Source: JADGHX01 sp037200125 (GTDB lineage Bacteria; Pseudomonadota; Gammaproteobacteria; Steroidobacterales; Steroidobacteraceae). Taken from it: DNA of 64,000 nucleotides. The DNA is taken from NCBI GenBank assembly GCA_037200125.1, contig JBBCGS010000003.1, positions 310,001 to 374,000 of the forward strand, written 5' to 3'. Below are positions 9,111 through 17,915 of the stretch, piece after piece (within the stretch, counting starts at the first letter, position 1; every line of letters begins with the position of its first letter). A program made the translations under genes and the position numbers. The notes beneath the pieces are model-generated. The model was not told the origin of the DNA, did no database searches, and was given only the letters and a program-made list of their open reading frames with translations.

Positions 9111-9906
9111 CGACCGTCGAAGCGTCGCTGCTCGCGCTCGCGTCGTGCAGGCGTGCCTGCGCGGCGGCGTGACTCTTCATCGCGTCACCGAGTGAGCGCG
9201 GGTCGCGGGTCGAAACGAAGTCCGCGCCGCGCGAGGCGAGGTCGAGCGCATCGTCGAGGGACGCAGCCCCTCGCACCGCCCATTTCCACGGGCCGCGCCA
9301 GAGCGCGCCTTTCGGCGGCAACGTGGCGAGATCGCAGAACAGGTAGTCCGGTTGCAGCGCCTCGTATTTGAGCCGCGTGTGATTGTCGTAAGCGAGGATT
9401 TCCCAACCGATCTGCAGCGCCGTGAGACTGCGGGCACGATGAACGGCCGGCAGAGCCGACGACACGACGATGCACCGGGAGCGAAATGGCTTGAGCGTTT
9501 CCGCCACCTGCGCCACGACCTGGTCGTGACCGAAGCGCCCGAGGCTTGCCCGGCACAGGTTTACGAAGAGGGTGGTTTCCGCGCGCTTCGTGACGAGGCT
9601 CAGCACGTCGACCAGCCTTGGAACGCAGGTGCCGCTGAATCGCTGCCCGAATCGGTGCGCTTCACTTGCGTCCACCAGGGCGAGCTGCGCGGCTGTGAGA
9701 TCGCTGACCGAGAGCAGCACGCCCTCCGTCATCACATCGTCGCCGCGCACGGCCATTGGGACGCCGTTCGAAGCCAGCTGTACATCCACTTCCATGAAAC
9801 GTACGCCGAGATCGAGCGCGGCCTGAAACGCCGGCAGCGTGTTCTCCGGATGCCCGGAAGCGTCGCCACCGCGCGCGACGAGATGGAGGAAGCGATTAGA
9901 TCTCAT
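9082..9906 (-). CDS. Glycerophosphodiester phosphodiesterase-like protein lacking catalytic histidines
   Basis: This is a 274-residue GDPD-family TIM-barrel protein. It retains the substrate segment GHPENTLPAF (about 18-27) and the metal-binding pair in MEVDVQL (E39, D41). The usual HRG at the first strand is replaced by ARGG (A11), and the usual HD dyad reads RGDD (R54, G55). Both general acid/base histidines of active GDPDs are therefore absent. The ATG at 9906 was chosen because it places the barrel start ten residues in, as in the family; upstream in-frame sequence is Arg-rich and not conserved-looking. It may be a pseudoenzyme, a binding protein or an enzyme with other chemistry. The frame is clean, so decay is unlikely. 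Confidence 0.7.
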   Translation of the reverse strand: MRSNRFLHLVARGGDASGHPENTLPAFQAALDLGVRFMEVDVQLASNGVPMAVRGDDVMTEGVLLSVSDLTAAQLALVDASEAHRFGQRFSGTCVPRLVDVLSLVTKRAETTLFVNLCRASLGRFGHDQVVAQVAETLKPFRSRCIVVSSALPAVHRARSLTALQIGWEILAYDNHTRLKYEALQPDYLFCDLATLPPKGALWRGPWKWAVRGAASLDDALDLASRGADFVSTRDPRSLGDAMKSHAAAQARLHDASASSDASTVVKPETLLMR

Positions 9907-10191
9907 GGAGAATGCGACTTGTCGCCGACAGCAGACATCCCGACGTGCACTTCCTTGTGTCAGGTTGCGGCGAACTCTAGGGCGTCGCGGTTTGCGAGTC
10001 CATCGACGTGCGCACGGTGCGTGGCGCGTATCACTTATGACGCGGGTGGTCGCAACCAACCGGCGTGTAGCCGGAACGTCTGGCCCGGCGGAAAAAGTCG
10101 TCTGCGGCGCTTCTTCGGATCGTGGCTTCGTTGCCGGCCGCGAAGGCGCGACTTTTGCGGCCTATGCGGCGGCGCCGCCGTGTTTGGCGGC

Positions 10192-10599
10192 TCAACTCGC
10201 CATTCGGGCGTGGCGTCGTTCTTCGAATTCGATAACGGGTTCGCCGCTCGTGATCGTGACCTGGCCTTCGATCACCGCGCCCTTGGCGACCGCGATGCTG
10301 CGCGCGGTGACATCGGCCCGGATCACCGCGGTGGCGCCGATTTCGAGCTTCTCCCCGATGACGAGCTTGCCGGTGACCTTGCCGGCGATGATCCCGTGGC
10401 GGGCGTGCACTTCGCCGGTCCACGAGGCGCTCGCCGCCATGCGCAGCGCGCCGCCGATGCGGCCGTCCCCGCGCACGGAGCCGCACACGACGATCGCTCC
10501 ACTGGTTTCGAGATCGCCGGTGAGAATGCAGCCGTCCGCCACGAAAGTCGGCGAGGTGCCGATTTCATCCAGCAGCCGGCGCTTGGGTTGATCGCTCAT
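10192..10599 (-). CDS. Bactofilin (PF04519)
   Basis: This is a 135-residue bactofilin, a bacterial cytoskeletal protein that polymerises without nucleotide and often positions cell-wall enzymes. A short polar N-terminus is followed by a right-handed beta-helix with repeated G-x-hydrophobic turns (ADGCILTGDLETSG, GSVRGDGRIGG, GKVTGKLVIGEK, GAVIEGQVTI) and a basic C-terminal tail. The length is typical. It sits alone, upstream of the GDPD-like gene on the same strand with 285 bp between, and diverges from the SPOR lipoprotein gene. Placement beside a SPOR protein fits an envelope or cell-wall role but does not prove it. Confidence 0.9.
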   Translation of the reverse strand: MSDQPKRRLLDEIGTSPTFVADGCILTGDLETSGAIVVCGSVRGDGRIGGALRMAASASWTGEVHARHGIIAGKVTGKLVIGEKLEIGATAVIRADVTARSIAVAKGAVIEGQVTITSGEPVIEFEERRHARMAS

Positions 10600-10718
10600 T
10601 ACGGCTCCCTGACAAGGTCGTATGGATTATGGCATCGCCGGCTAGAATGTTTCCCGGAGCGCCCGCCGCACTCGTGACGTGTGCCGCATTCCGCTCCAAA
10701 AATTCGAAGGGGATGAAC

Positions 10719-11618
10719 ATGAAAAGAAATGCCCTGCTCGTCGCGATGACGCTCGCAAGCGTGCTCGCACTCGCCACCCTGGCTGGTTGCAGCCGAGAAA
10801 AAATCGACTGGAAGTCGGCCGAGGCCGCCGACACGGTGGAGGGCTACGATCACTTCATCGAGCGGCATCCGGAAGGCGCGCTCGCTACGCAGGCGCGTGC
10901 GCGCGTCGCGCAGCTCAACGAAGATCGGGACTGGAAAAAAGCCACCGCGACCGACACGGCGGAGGGATATCGGGACTTCCTTGCGCAGCACGAGAGCGGA
11001 AAGTGGGCGGAGGAAGCGCGCATCCGCGTCGAGAATTTTTCGCTCGACGGGACTGCCACAGGCCCAGCGAAACCGGCAACTGCCTTGGAGCCGGCCATAG
11101 CAGCGACGCCTGCCGCGCCCTCGCCGCCGATGCCGGCCCACGGGCCGAAAGAAGCGCAGCTTCCGCCGAGGGCCGCGACACCGCCGGCCGCCGCGCCCGC
11201 CAAAGCGGCAGTCGCCGCGGCGGAACTCAAGGCAGGAAGTGCCTCCAAGGCCGCAGCGACGACCAAGCCTGCGGCAGGAGACAAGCGGGTCGCTGCGGCG
11301 GCGGCGCCTTCGGCCAAGCCAGCGGCGTCGGCCAAGCCGGCAGCCGCAGCGGTGCCGCCCGAGCCGCCTGCCCCGTATGGCATCCAGCTCGGCGCCTTCC
11401 ACTCCCAGGATGTCGCGTTGAAAAACTGGAAGCAGCTTCAGGCGAAGCACGACTCGGATTTGCACGGTCTCTTCGCCCACGCGGTTCCGGTCAAGCAGAG
11501 CTCTGGCCAGATCTTCAGGCTGCAGGCGCCAGTCGGCGAAGAATCGCGCGCGCGGGCCATCTGCGCCTCGTTAGCCAAACAATCCCAGCCCTGCGTAGTC
11601 GTCCTGCCCCAGCCTTAG
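10719..11618 (+). CDS. SPOR-domain lipoprotein
   Basis: This is a 299-residue lipoprotein with a C-terminal SPOR domain, the module that binds denuded septal peptidoglycan glycans. The signal peptide ends in lipobox LAGC (Cys at about 22). Two short tandem segments follow, each WK(S/K)A-x-DT-x-EGY with a helical tail (about 27-60 and 67-105), resembling degenerate TPR units. Next is a long low-complexity Ala/Pro/Lys linker (about 110-225), then the SPOR domain starting PYGIQLGAFHSQ. The start at 10719 has an AAGGGG Shine-Dalgarno six bases upstream; ATG 10713 is also possible. A cell-division or envelope role follows from the family. Confidence 0.8.
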   Translation: MKRNALLVAMTLASVLALATLAGCSREKIDWKSAEAADTVEGYDHFIERHPEGALATQARARVAQLNEDRDWKKATATDTAEGYRDFLAQHESGKWAEEARIRVENFSLDGTATGPAKPATALEPAIAATPAAPSPPMPAHGPKEAQLPPRAATPPAAAPAKAAVAAAELKAGSASKAAATTKPAAGDKRVAAAAAPSAKPAASAKPAAAAVPPEPPAPYGIQLGAFHSQDVALKNWKQLQAKHDSDLHGLFAHAVPVKQSSGQIFRLQAPVGEESRARAICASLAKQSQPCVVVLPQP

Positions 11619-11639
11619 GGGTTCGCGGCCTAAGTAATC

Positions 11640-11890
11640 GCCGCACGGATTCGTCAGCCTTCGAAAGCGCTCGTCCAAAGGTGACAATTCTGGTCACGCG
11701 TGCGCGGTTCTCACTTCGCCTGCAAGTGCTTGTTCTATAAGCACGGACTGGGCTGGCACACGCCTTGCTCTATCTCACCCGTGCCGCCGGCGAAGCCGCG
11801 GCAAGGTTGAAAGGGCGTGGCTGTGTCCCCGCAGCCCCGCTGGTTCGAAGCCGACAGAATTGCGAACAACTTCCCCGGTGTTCGCTTTTT
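11640..11890 (+). ncRNA. Possible small RNA ahead of tandem terminators
   Basis: The 457-bp gap 11619-12075 holds no convincing gene. The two intrinsic terminators at its centre have no coding sequence within 240 bp upstream. A TATAAG at 11736-11741 could serve as a -10 box, although no good -35 is spaced to it. Downstream, GCACGG (11741-11746) can pair with CCGTGC (11779-11784), and GGCTG/CAGCC (around 11819-11835) forms another small stem. This suggests a structured transcript of roughly 150 nt. No known RNA family was recognised; 4.5S, 6S, tmRNA and RNase P motifs were looked for and not seen. Boundaries are guesses. Confidence 0.25.
11862..11890 (+). terminator. Intrinsic terminator 1 of a tandem pair
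   Basis: A 7-bp perfect stem GCGAACA/TGTTCGC (11862-11868 with 11879-11885) closes a 10-nt loop and is followed by five T. It is oriented for plus-strand transcription. Confidence 0.65.
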
Positions 11891-11891
11891 A

Positions 11892-11930
11892 AACGCCGCG
11901 CGCGATTTCCCCCGCACGCGGCGTTTTTTT
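11892..11930 (+). terminator. Intrinsic terminator 2 of a tandem pair
   Basis: A 9-bp stem AACGCCGCG/CGCGGCGTT (11892-11900 with 11917-11925) is followed by a run of T to 11930. It begins two bases after the first terminator, so together they form a strong plus-strand stop between the SPOR lipoprotein and the M16 operon. Confidence 0.8.
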
Positions 11931-12075
11931 ATCTTGAAATGGCCCTCGCGGGGCCTGACATCGGCCAACCTGGCTGGAGTAGCGAGACTGCCGTCGCGCT
12001 GTCAATTCGTCGAAATGTGCGACCGTGAGGCTGGGCCCGCCCCCTCCGGGCCGCCAATATGCTGATCAGGACCCG

Positions 12076-13407
12076 ATGAACGCGATACCCGCCCCCGCCC
12101 CCAGCACCCCCGGCCGTGAAGCGATCCGCAGCGTCACGCTGGCGAACGGCCTGAAGGTCATCGTCTGGCCGGTGCGCAATATTCCGAATGTCGCGCTGTA
12201 CAACTGGGTGCGCGCCGGCAGCCGCAATGAGGCGCGCGGCACCACGGGGCTCGCGCATTTCTTCGAGCACATGATGTTCAACGGCACCGCGCGTCGGGCC
12301 GCGGGCGACTTCGATCGGCTCATGGAGGCGCAGGGCGGCGCCAACAACGCGTTCACCAGCGACGACGTCACGGTGTATCAGGATTGGTTCCCTCGCGATG
12401 CGCTGGAGCTCATCTTCGATCTCGAGGCCGACCGCATCGGCCATCTCGCGTTCGACCCCGAAGTCATCGAGAGCGAGCGCGGTGTCGTCGCCTCGGAGCG
12501 GCGGCTCGGTGTCGATGACAACAATCACGGCCATCTCGCCGAGCAGGTGCAGGCCGCTGCGTTTGTCGCGCATCCGTATCAGTTTCCGACGATCGGCTGG
12601 CCGGCGGATATCCAGTCCTGGCAACTCGGCGATCTGCAGAAGTTCTTTCGCACCTATTACGCGCCGAACAACCAGACGTTCGTGATCGCGGGCGACGTGT
12701 CCCCCGACGAAGTGTTTTCGCTCGCGCGTCGGTATCTCGAGCCCATTCCGCGCCAGGCCGCGCCGGAACCGGTGCGCGTGCGTGAGCCGGAGCAGGAGGG
12801 CGAGCGACGCGTCGTCGTCCGGCGTAGCGCGCAGACGCCGCTGCTCCACTACGCCTACAAAGCACCGGCCGCCGCGGATGTACGCGCGCACGCGCTGAAC
12901 CTCCTGATCTCCATCCTCGTCGATGGCGATGCGTCGCGTCTGTATCGCGAGCTCGTCGAGAACCGGAAGGTGATCGTCGATCTCGGCGGCCACTGGCACG
13001 AAGGTTTCGACCCCGCGTTGTTCTGGCTCTATTTCACGCTGCCGGAAGGTGCCGATCCGCAGGTCGTGCAGCCCATCATCGACGCGGAGCTGGCGCGCCT
13101 CGCGCGCGATGGCGTCACCGCTGAAGAGCTCCGGCGCGCCAAGAGCATGGCGGCGGTCGCTTTCTGGAAGAAGCTTTCCACCATCGACGGCAAGGCGCAG
13201 CTGCTGGGCGAGTACGAAATTTTCCACGGCGACTGGGCGAAGCTGTTTTCGGCTGCGGATGAGCTCGAGCGTGTCACCGCCGAAGACGTGCACGCTGTCG
13301 CGCGCGATGTGCTCGACGCGAATCGCCGCACCGTAGGCGTCCTGATTCCGGATCCGGAAGCGGCAGGCGAACCCGCGGAAGACAACGCGGAGCTCGAAGA
13401 CGCATGA
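12076..13407 (+). CDS. M16 family zinc metallopeptidase (catalytic subunit)
   Basis: This is a 443-residue M16 (pitrilysin/PqqL-like) peptidase. The inverted zinc motif HFFEH lies at residues 61-65, and the third zinc ligand E141 falls 76 residues later in VVASERRLG, as in the family. The C-terminal homologous domain follows. ATG 12076 was preferred to the in-frame GTG 12025 because the family starts near IRSVTLANGLKV. No export signal is obvious. The stop overlaps the start of a second M16 gene by four bases. Active/inactive M16 pairs form heterodimers that degrade peptides, so this is the likely catalytic half. Confidence 0.88.
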   Translation: MNAIPAPAPSTPGREAIRSVTLANGLKVIVWPVRNIPNVALYNWVRAGSRNEARGTTGLAHFFEHMMFNGTARRAAGDFDRLMEAQGGANNAFTSDDVTVYQDWFPRDALELIFDLEADRIGHLAFDPEVIESERGVVASERRLGVDDNNHGHLAEQVQAAAFVAHPYQFPTIGWPADIQSWQLGDLQKFFRTYYAPNNQTFVIAGDVSPDEVFSLARRYLEPIPRQAAPEPVRVREPEQEGERRVVVRRSAQTPLLHYAYKAPAAADVRAHALNLLISILVDGDASRLYRELVENRKVIVDLGGHWHEGFDPALFWLYFTLPEGADPQVVQPIIDAELARLARDGVTAEELRRAKSMAAVAFWKKLSTIDGKAQLLGEYEIFHGDWAKLFSAADELERVTAEDVHAVARDVLDANRRTVGVLIPDPEAAGEPAEDNAELEDA

Positions 13408-14840
13408 GCACCGCGTATGCGTTGTCGCGGCCCGCAGCGGGCGCTGTCCAGGTGCCGCCGCACGAGCGCATGGTTCTGCCCAATGGCGCAACGTTGATCG
13501 TCGTGCCGAGTCGCGATGTGCCGCTGGTTGCATTCCAGGCCGTCGTGCGCGGTGGGCCGCTCTGTGACCCGCGCGGCGGCGGCAATGGCTCGGACTGTAT
13601 TGCAGGTGTCGCATCTCTCGTCGCGGGCCTGCTGGAGAAAGGCGCGGGTGATCGCGATGCGTTTGCCTTCGCCGATGCCGTTGAAGGCGCGGGCGGCAAT
13701 TTCACGGTAACCCCGGGCTCCGAGGCGCTCTCGATCAACGGCCAGTATCTGGCGCGCGACCAGCACCTCATGATCGAGCTGCTCGCCGATGCGCTCATCC
13801 GCCCGCGTTTCGACGTGCGCGAGCTCGAGAAGCTGCGCGATCGGCGCATCGAGCTGATCAAGGCCACCAAGGACTCCGACCCCGCCGAGCTCATCGGCGT
13901 CTATGGGCGCGCGCAGCTCTTCGGGCCGGAGCATCCTTTCGGGCAGCCGACCGGCGGCAGTGAAAGCTCGCTCGCCGCGATCACGCAAGAGCACGTGCTC
14001 GCGTACTACGCGGATCACTTCGGCGCCGATCGTCTCATTCTCGTCGTCGGCGGCGACCTCGATGTCCCCGCGCTCCGTCGCCAGGTCGAGGAGGCCTTCG
14101 GTGGCTGGCGTCGCGCCGGTACACCGCTCGTGCGCCCGCCCGAAGCGCAGCGCGTGCAGGGGCGCCAGGTGCTGCTGGTGGATTCGCCCGATTCGGCGCA
14201 GACCTATTTCTGGCTCGCGAACGTCGGCGTGAGCAAGCGCTACCGACACCACGCCGCGCTCGATCTCGTGAACACGCTGTACGGCGGCCGTTTTACCTCG
14301 ATGCTCAACACCGAGCTGCGTATCAAGTCGGGCCTTTCCTACAGCGCGCGGGCGGGCTTCTTCCGGGGCATGGTGGCGGGCGAGTTTTCGATCCGCTCGT
14401 TTACCGATACCGCGAATACTCGCAAGGCGTTGGATCTGTCGCTCGAAACGCTCACTCGGCTGAAGCGAGAGGGCGTGACGAAGGAGATGCTCGACTCCGC
14501 GCGGGCCTATATTCTGGGCCAGTACCCGCTGGGCTTCGAGACGGCGGCCGACTGGGCCGGCGCGCTCGCGGAGCTCGAGTTCTATGACCTCGACGCCGCG
14601 TACATCGACGACTACGACGCGATGCTTCGCGGCGTCACGCTCGATGACGCGCGGCAGGTGATCGATGACGCGTATCCGAACCCGGAGGACCTCACGATCG
14701 TTCTCGTGGGGGATGCGAAGAAGATCCGGCGGGTCGCGCGGCGCTATGGCCCCGTCACCGTAATGTCGATCACGCAGCCGGAGTTCCTTCCGGGTCCTGA
14801 CGCCCGGCATTCAGCACCGCTTCCACAAGCCGCTCCCTGA
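13404..14840 (+). CDS. M16 family peptidase-like protein (non-catalytic partner)
   Basis: This is a 478-residue M16-fold protein without an HXXEH motif; the equivalent region reads SLVAGLLEKGAGDRDAFAF. It retains the C-terminal R/Y feature of M16 domains in ELRIKSGLSYSARAGF, which helps bind substrate in trans. The ATG overlaps the TGA of the catalytic partner (ATGA), so coupled translation and heterodimer formation are expected. No signal peptide is evident. Its specific substrate is unknown. Confidence 0.87.
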   Translation: MSTAYALSRPAAGAVQVPPHERMVLPNGATLIVVPSRDVPLVAFQAVVRGGPLCDPRGGGNGSDCIAGVASLVAGLLEKGAGDRDAFAFADAVEGAGGNFTVTPGSEALSINGQYLARDQHLMIELLADALIRPRFDVRELEKLRDRRIELIKATKDSDPAELIGVYGRAQLFGPEHPFGQPTGGSESSLAAITQEHVLAYYADHFGADRLILVVGGDLDVPALRRQVEEAFGGWRRAGTPLVRPPEAQRVQGRQVLLVDSPDSAQTYFWLANVGVSKRYRHHAALDLVNTLYGGRFTSMLNTELRIKSGLSYSARAGFFRGMVAGEFSIRSFTDTANTRKALDLSLETLTRLKREGVTKEMLDSARAYILGQYPLGFETAADWAGALAELEFYDLDAAYIDDYDAMLRGVTLDDARQVIDDAYPNPEDLTIVLVGDAKKIRRVARRYGPVTVMSITQPEFLPGPDARHSAPLPQAAP

Positions 14841-14884
14841 AGCGCGGCTTGCTGGGTGCCGCCGCTGCAAGTACGGTTTGATCC

Positions 14885-15775
14885 GTGCCCGAGCTACCGG
14901 ATATCAGCGTCTACATCGAAGCGCTCGACGCGCGCGTGCGCGGGGCGCGGCTGGAGTCGGTGCGGCTCGCGCATCCATTTCTGCTGAGGACGTTCGATCC
15001 GCCGATCAGCGAGCTCAACGGGCTGCGGGTCGAAGCGCTTCGTCGCGTGGGCAAGCGAATCGCGTTCCGGTTCGATAACGGCTATTGGCTCGTGATTCAC
15101 CTGATGATCGCGGGTCGGCTGCACTGGTTTCCCGCCGGCGGCAAGAAGAGCGCGCGGGCTGTCCTCGCCGCATTCGTGTTCGACAGGGGCACACTCACGC
15201 TGACCGAGGCCGGCACGAAACGTCGCGCGTCACTGTTCGTGTTCCGCGATGAGGCCGGGCTGGCGCGGTACGATCCGGGCGGCCTCGAAGTGCTCGATGC
15301 GCCCTTCGAAGCATTCCGCGCGCGACTCACCGCGGAGAATCACACGTTGAAGCGCGCGCTCACCGACCCGCGTTCGTTCAGCGGAATCGGCAACGCCTAT
15401 TCAGACGAGATCCTGCATAGAGCTGGCCTGTCGCCCGTGATGCTGACGAAGAAGATGGATGCGGCGGCCGTGCGAAAACTCTACGACGCGATTCGCATCG
15501 TGCTGCCCGAGTGGACCCGGCGCCTGCGTGAGGAGGCGAACGGGGAATTCCCGGAACGCGTGACGGCGTTCAGGAAAGAGATGGCCGTGCACGGCAAGTT
15601 CGGCAAGCCATGCCCCGTCTGCGGCACGAGCGTGCAACGAATTCGCTACGCGGAAAACGAAACCAATTACTGCCCGCGCTGCCAGACCGGCGGCAAGCTG
15701 CTCGCCGATCGCGCGTTATCGCGCCTGCTGAAGAACGACTGGCCGAAGAGTATCGACGAGCTCGAACGGCAGTGA
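14885..15775 (+). CDS. Fpg/Nei-family DNA glycosylase
   Basis: This is a 296-residue base-excision repair glycosylase/AP lyase. After GTG, the mature N-terminus is PELPD, with P2 as the nucleophile and E3 as the general acid. A conserved lysine lies in the beta lobe (VGKRIAF), the helix-two-turn-helix is near FSGIGNAYSDEILHRAGLSP, and a C-terminal zinc finger reads CPVC...CPRC (C-x2-C-x16-C-x2-C). The N-terminus resembles a minor Fpg/Nei subgroup (PDISVYIEAL) more than classical MutM, so removal of 8-oxoguanine specifically is not assured. It lies 45 bp after the M16 pair. Confidence 0.85.
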   Translation: MPELPDISVYIEALDARVRGARLESVRLAHPFLLRTFDPPISELNGLRVEALRRVGKRIAFRFDNGYWLVIHLMIAGRLHWFPAGGKKSARAVLAAFVFDRGTLTLTEAGTKRRASLFVFRDEAGLARYDPGGLEVLDAPFEAFRARLTAENHTLKRALTDPRSFSGIGNAYSDEILHRAGLSPVMLTKKMDAAAVRKLYDAIRIVLPEWTRRLREEANGEFPERVTAFRKEMAVHGKFGKPCPVCGTSVQRIRYAENETNYCPRCQTGGKLLADRALSRLLKNDWPKSIDELERQ

Positions 15776-15879
15776 GCCGGGCCGCGGCTGCACGCTAACG
15801 TGGGCGGCAAGAACCGCGCTTTTTGCCGTCGGGGACTGGGCAGGGTCTCGAAAAAATCGCCCGGGAGCGTTTTTCCGAC

Positions 15880-15918
15880 GAGGGAGCGGAGCGGTTGCCC
15901 AGTGTGCTCCGCTCCCTC
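15880..15918. repeat. 13-bp perfect inverted repeat
   Basis: GAGGGAGCGGAGC at 15880-15892 is the exact complement of 15906-15918, with a 13-nt loop. It lies between the convergent glycosylase and TPR genes. Neither strand has a T run directly after it, so it is a stable hairpin or possible factor-dependent stop rather than a classical terminator. Confidence 0.5.
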
Positions 15919-15944
15919 ATTACGCCCAATTCCAATGGGGTTGT

Positions 15945-16511
15945 TTAACGCACCGGCGCGACGTTGAGTTGCGCAATCTTGCTCGCCGAGGTTTCCATCG
16001 CGAGCAGGTTCTTCGACACGAACTCCGCATCCGGCGCGAGCGACTTCGCACGAGCCAGGTCGCTCTTCGCGCCTTCAGGGTCCTTCGCCATGATGTGAAC
16101 GACGGCGCGATTCGTGTACGCAATCGCCACATACGAGTTTTGAGCGATCGAGCCCGGCGAGTAACGCAGGGTGCTGATGCGATCGTACTTCGCGGTGCGC
16201 AAAGCCTCGTCGCAGGCGCTCATCGCTTGCGGCAGTTGCTTCATCGCCGCGTAAGCGACGCACTGGTTGGTGACCTTCGCGGTGTACGCGTCGGAGCTCG
16301 CCGAACGATCCTTCTTGATCTCGGCGAGTGCCGCGTCGTATTTGCCGGCCATGACGCTCTCGCCGCCGGCGCCGTTGACATATGCGGTGAGTACGAGCTT
16401 CGGCGCGGTAACGTCCGAAGCATGTGCCGCCGCGGCGGAGAGAATGGAAGCAGCAGCGATTGCGGTAGCGGCAAGCTTCCCTGTGTGACGTTTGTGTGAA
16501 AACACGTTCAT
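15945..16511 (-). CDS. Exported tetratricopeptide-like protein
   Basis: This is a 188-residue protein with a signal peptide (basic HKRHTGK, then an Ala-rich core to AHA-S near residue 31) and helical repeats in the style of TPRs: a first unit around GKYDAALAEIKKD, and a later one around SYVAIAYTNRAVVHIMAKDPEGAKSDL. Two cysteines (in NQCVAYAA and SACDEAL) could pair in the periplasm. The ATG at 16511 has an AGGAG Shine-Dalgarno four bases upstream, which decides the start over an in-frame codon at 16571. No specific function can be assigned. The gene sits alone, convergent with the glycosylase. Confidence 0.75.
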   Translation of the reverse strand: MNVFSHKRHTGKLAATAIAAASILSAAAAHASDVTAPKLVLTAYVNGAGGESVMAGKYDAALAEIKKDRSASSDAYTAKVTNQCVAYAAMKQLPQAMSACDEALRTAKYDRISTLRYSPGSIAQNSYVAIAYTNRAVVHIMAKDPEGAKSDLARAKSLAPDAEFVSKNLLAMETSASKIAQLNVAPVR

Positions 16512-16550
16512 TACTCCTGGTCGAAAAGATCGTCTGTCAGCGATCGGTTG

Positions 16551-16565
16551 GTTGAGTCGCTCAAC
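16551..16565. promoter_or_regulatory. 15-bp palindrome upstream of the TPR gene
   Basis: GTTGAG-TCG-CTCAAC lies 40-54 bases before the TPR start codon. It could be an operator or a 5' leader hairpin. No binding protein can be named, although a LysR gene lies next door. Confidence 0.25.
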
Positions 16566-16649
16566 TGACATTGATCAGCGAGCTTGAGACAGACGATAGA
16601 TTCGGGAACGACGTGCGACAAACGAAGAGATTTGGAGAGATGGTTTACT

Positions 16650-16687
16650 GTGGCTCACGCTGCATCCGCTTCAGCAGCGTGAGCCAC
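16650..16687 (-). terminator. Hairpin at the end of the LysR gene
   Basis: GTGGCTCACGCTGC (16650-16663) pairs perfectly with 16674-16687 around a 10-nt loop, starting 8 bases after the LysR stop. There is no T run, so it may end or stabilise the transcript without being a canonical intrinsic terminator. Confidence 0.4.
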
Positions 16688-16694
16688 GCGACAT

Positions 16695-17594
16695 TCAACG
16701 CTCGTCGAGCACGCGGAACTCTTCGAGTGCCCATTCCGTGAGCGCCGTCACTTCCGGTTTGTCGGAATCCTTGGGTCGCGTAACCAAATAGTAGGTATCA
16801 GGAGTCGAGAGCTCGATCGAAAAGATTCGAACGAGTGCGCCCGTGTCGAACCATGCACCACAGAGTGCCGTCGGCACGAGCGCGACGCCGATGCCGCGCT
16901 CTGCTGCGCGCACCACAGCAAACATCGAATCGAGCTCGATGATGTTCTTCGGCTCGGGCGCTTCGAGCCCCACTTCCTGCGCCCAGTTCGCCCACGCGAA
17001 CGGCCGCGGACGATGCACGATGAGCGCCGTTTCACGAAATACTTCGCGGCCGAGCCGCACTACGTCCGGCGCGTGTTCCTTTGCGCAGACCGCTGCGAGC
17101 TTCAGCGAGAACAGTTTCGATGCCTTCACGCCCGAGGGCGGTGACTCACCAAAAATAATCGACACATCCGACGTCGGTGGATGCAGCGTGGGATGCGGAT
17201 CGCTGGTGTCGATCTGGATGTCGATATCGGGATGCGCTTCACAAAATGTAGCGAGGCGCGGCACGAACAGCTCGCTCGCGAAGAACGGCGGCAGCATCAC
17301 GCGCAGGCTCTTGCGCCGATTCCTGCGCGTGAACTGCGCAAGACTGCGGTCGAGCGCATCGAGAAGAGGCGCGACTTCATCGCGCAGTGTGTGGCCCGCC
17401 GTCGTCAACTCGAGTGCGCGCGTCTTGCGCTCGAACAGTCGCACGCCCAGAGCTTCTTCCAGCTCTTTCATCTGGTGGCTTACCGCGGATGGCGTTAGAA
17501 ACAGCTCATCGGCGGCGACTTTGAAACTGCAGTGACGGGCGGCGATGCAGAACGCGCGCAGGTTGCGCAGCGGCGGGGGTCGGGACAAACGCAT
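16695..17594 (-). CDS. LysR-family transcriptional regulator (GcvA-like)
   Basis: This is a 299-residue LysR regulator. The winged HTH occupies about residues 8-67 (LRNLRAFCIAARHCSFKVAADEL, LTPSAVSHQMKELEEALG, LFERKTRALELTTAG), followed by the two-lobed effector-binding domain. The helix spacing matches the GcvA/AmpR subgroup. The start at 17594 matches family N-termini; ATG 17621 and TTG 17636 are in-frame alternatives, and none has a clear Shine-Dalgarno. It is the same strand as the TPR gene, and no metabolic operon is adjacent, so the target is unknown. Confidence 0.85.
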   Translation of the reverse strand: MRLSRPPPLRNLRAFCIAARHCSFKVAADELFLTPSAVSHQMKELEEALGVRLFERKTRALELTTAGHTLRDEVAPLLDALDRSLAQFTRRNRRKSLRVMLPPFFASELFVPRLATFCEAHPDIDIQIDTSDPHPTLHPPTSDVSIIFGESPPSGVKASKLFSLKLAAVCAKEHAPDVVRLGREVFRETALIVHRPRPFAWANWAQEVGLEAPEPKNIIELDSMFAVVRAAERGIGVALVPTALCGAWFDTGALVRIFSIELSTPDTYYLVTRPKDSDKPEVTALTEWALEEFRVLDER

Positions 17595-17915
17595 GGACTT
17601 GGTCGGTGGTACTGCAAGCATGCGCTGAGTTTGCAAATTACATGCCGTGCTACCGATCCCATGGAAGGAGGCTGCGCACGCGCCGGTGAGCGTTTTTCAC
17701 CTGAATGTCACGCTTCTGCGCACCGCACAAGCGCACCGGGGGCGCGCGCGGCACGCTAGTGGTGCTGCCGAACCTGATTATTGGAAAGTGTCGCCGGTCC
17801 GGGCGTAGCTACGCGCTACGCGCAGCGGAGAAAACCACGCTTTTGCCTGGGGCGCGCAGCCGCCCGAGACGAAGCCGATGTCCCGGGAAAAAGCGCCGCA
17901 GGCGACTTTCTCCAA
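17595..17915. other. Intergenic region, nothing recognised
   Basis: These 321 bp lie between the LysR start and the TrxC stop. I see no open frame with coding character, no intrinsic terminator and no clear promoter. Confidence 0.5.

Noticed and set aside
11841..11860. TGGTTCGAAGCC resembling a tRNA T-arm
   Set aside because: No matching acceptor, anticodon or D stems could be folded around it; the T stem itself has a mismatch.
11765..12028. Open frames across the tandem terminators
   Set aside because: They run through two strong terminators, have no ribosome-binding site and encode no recognisable protein.
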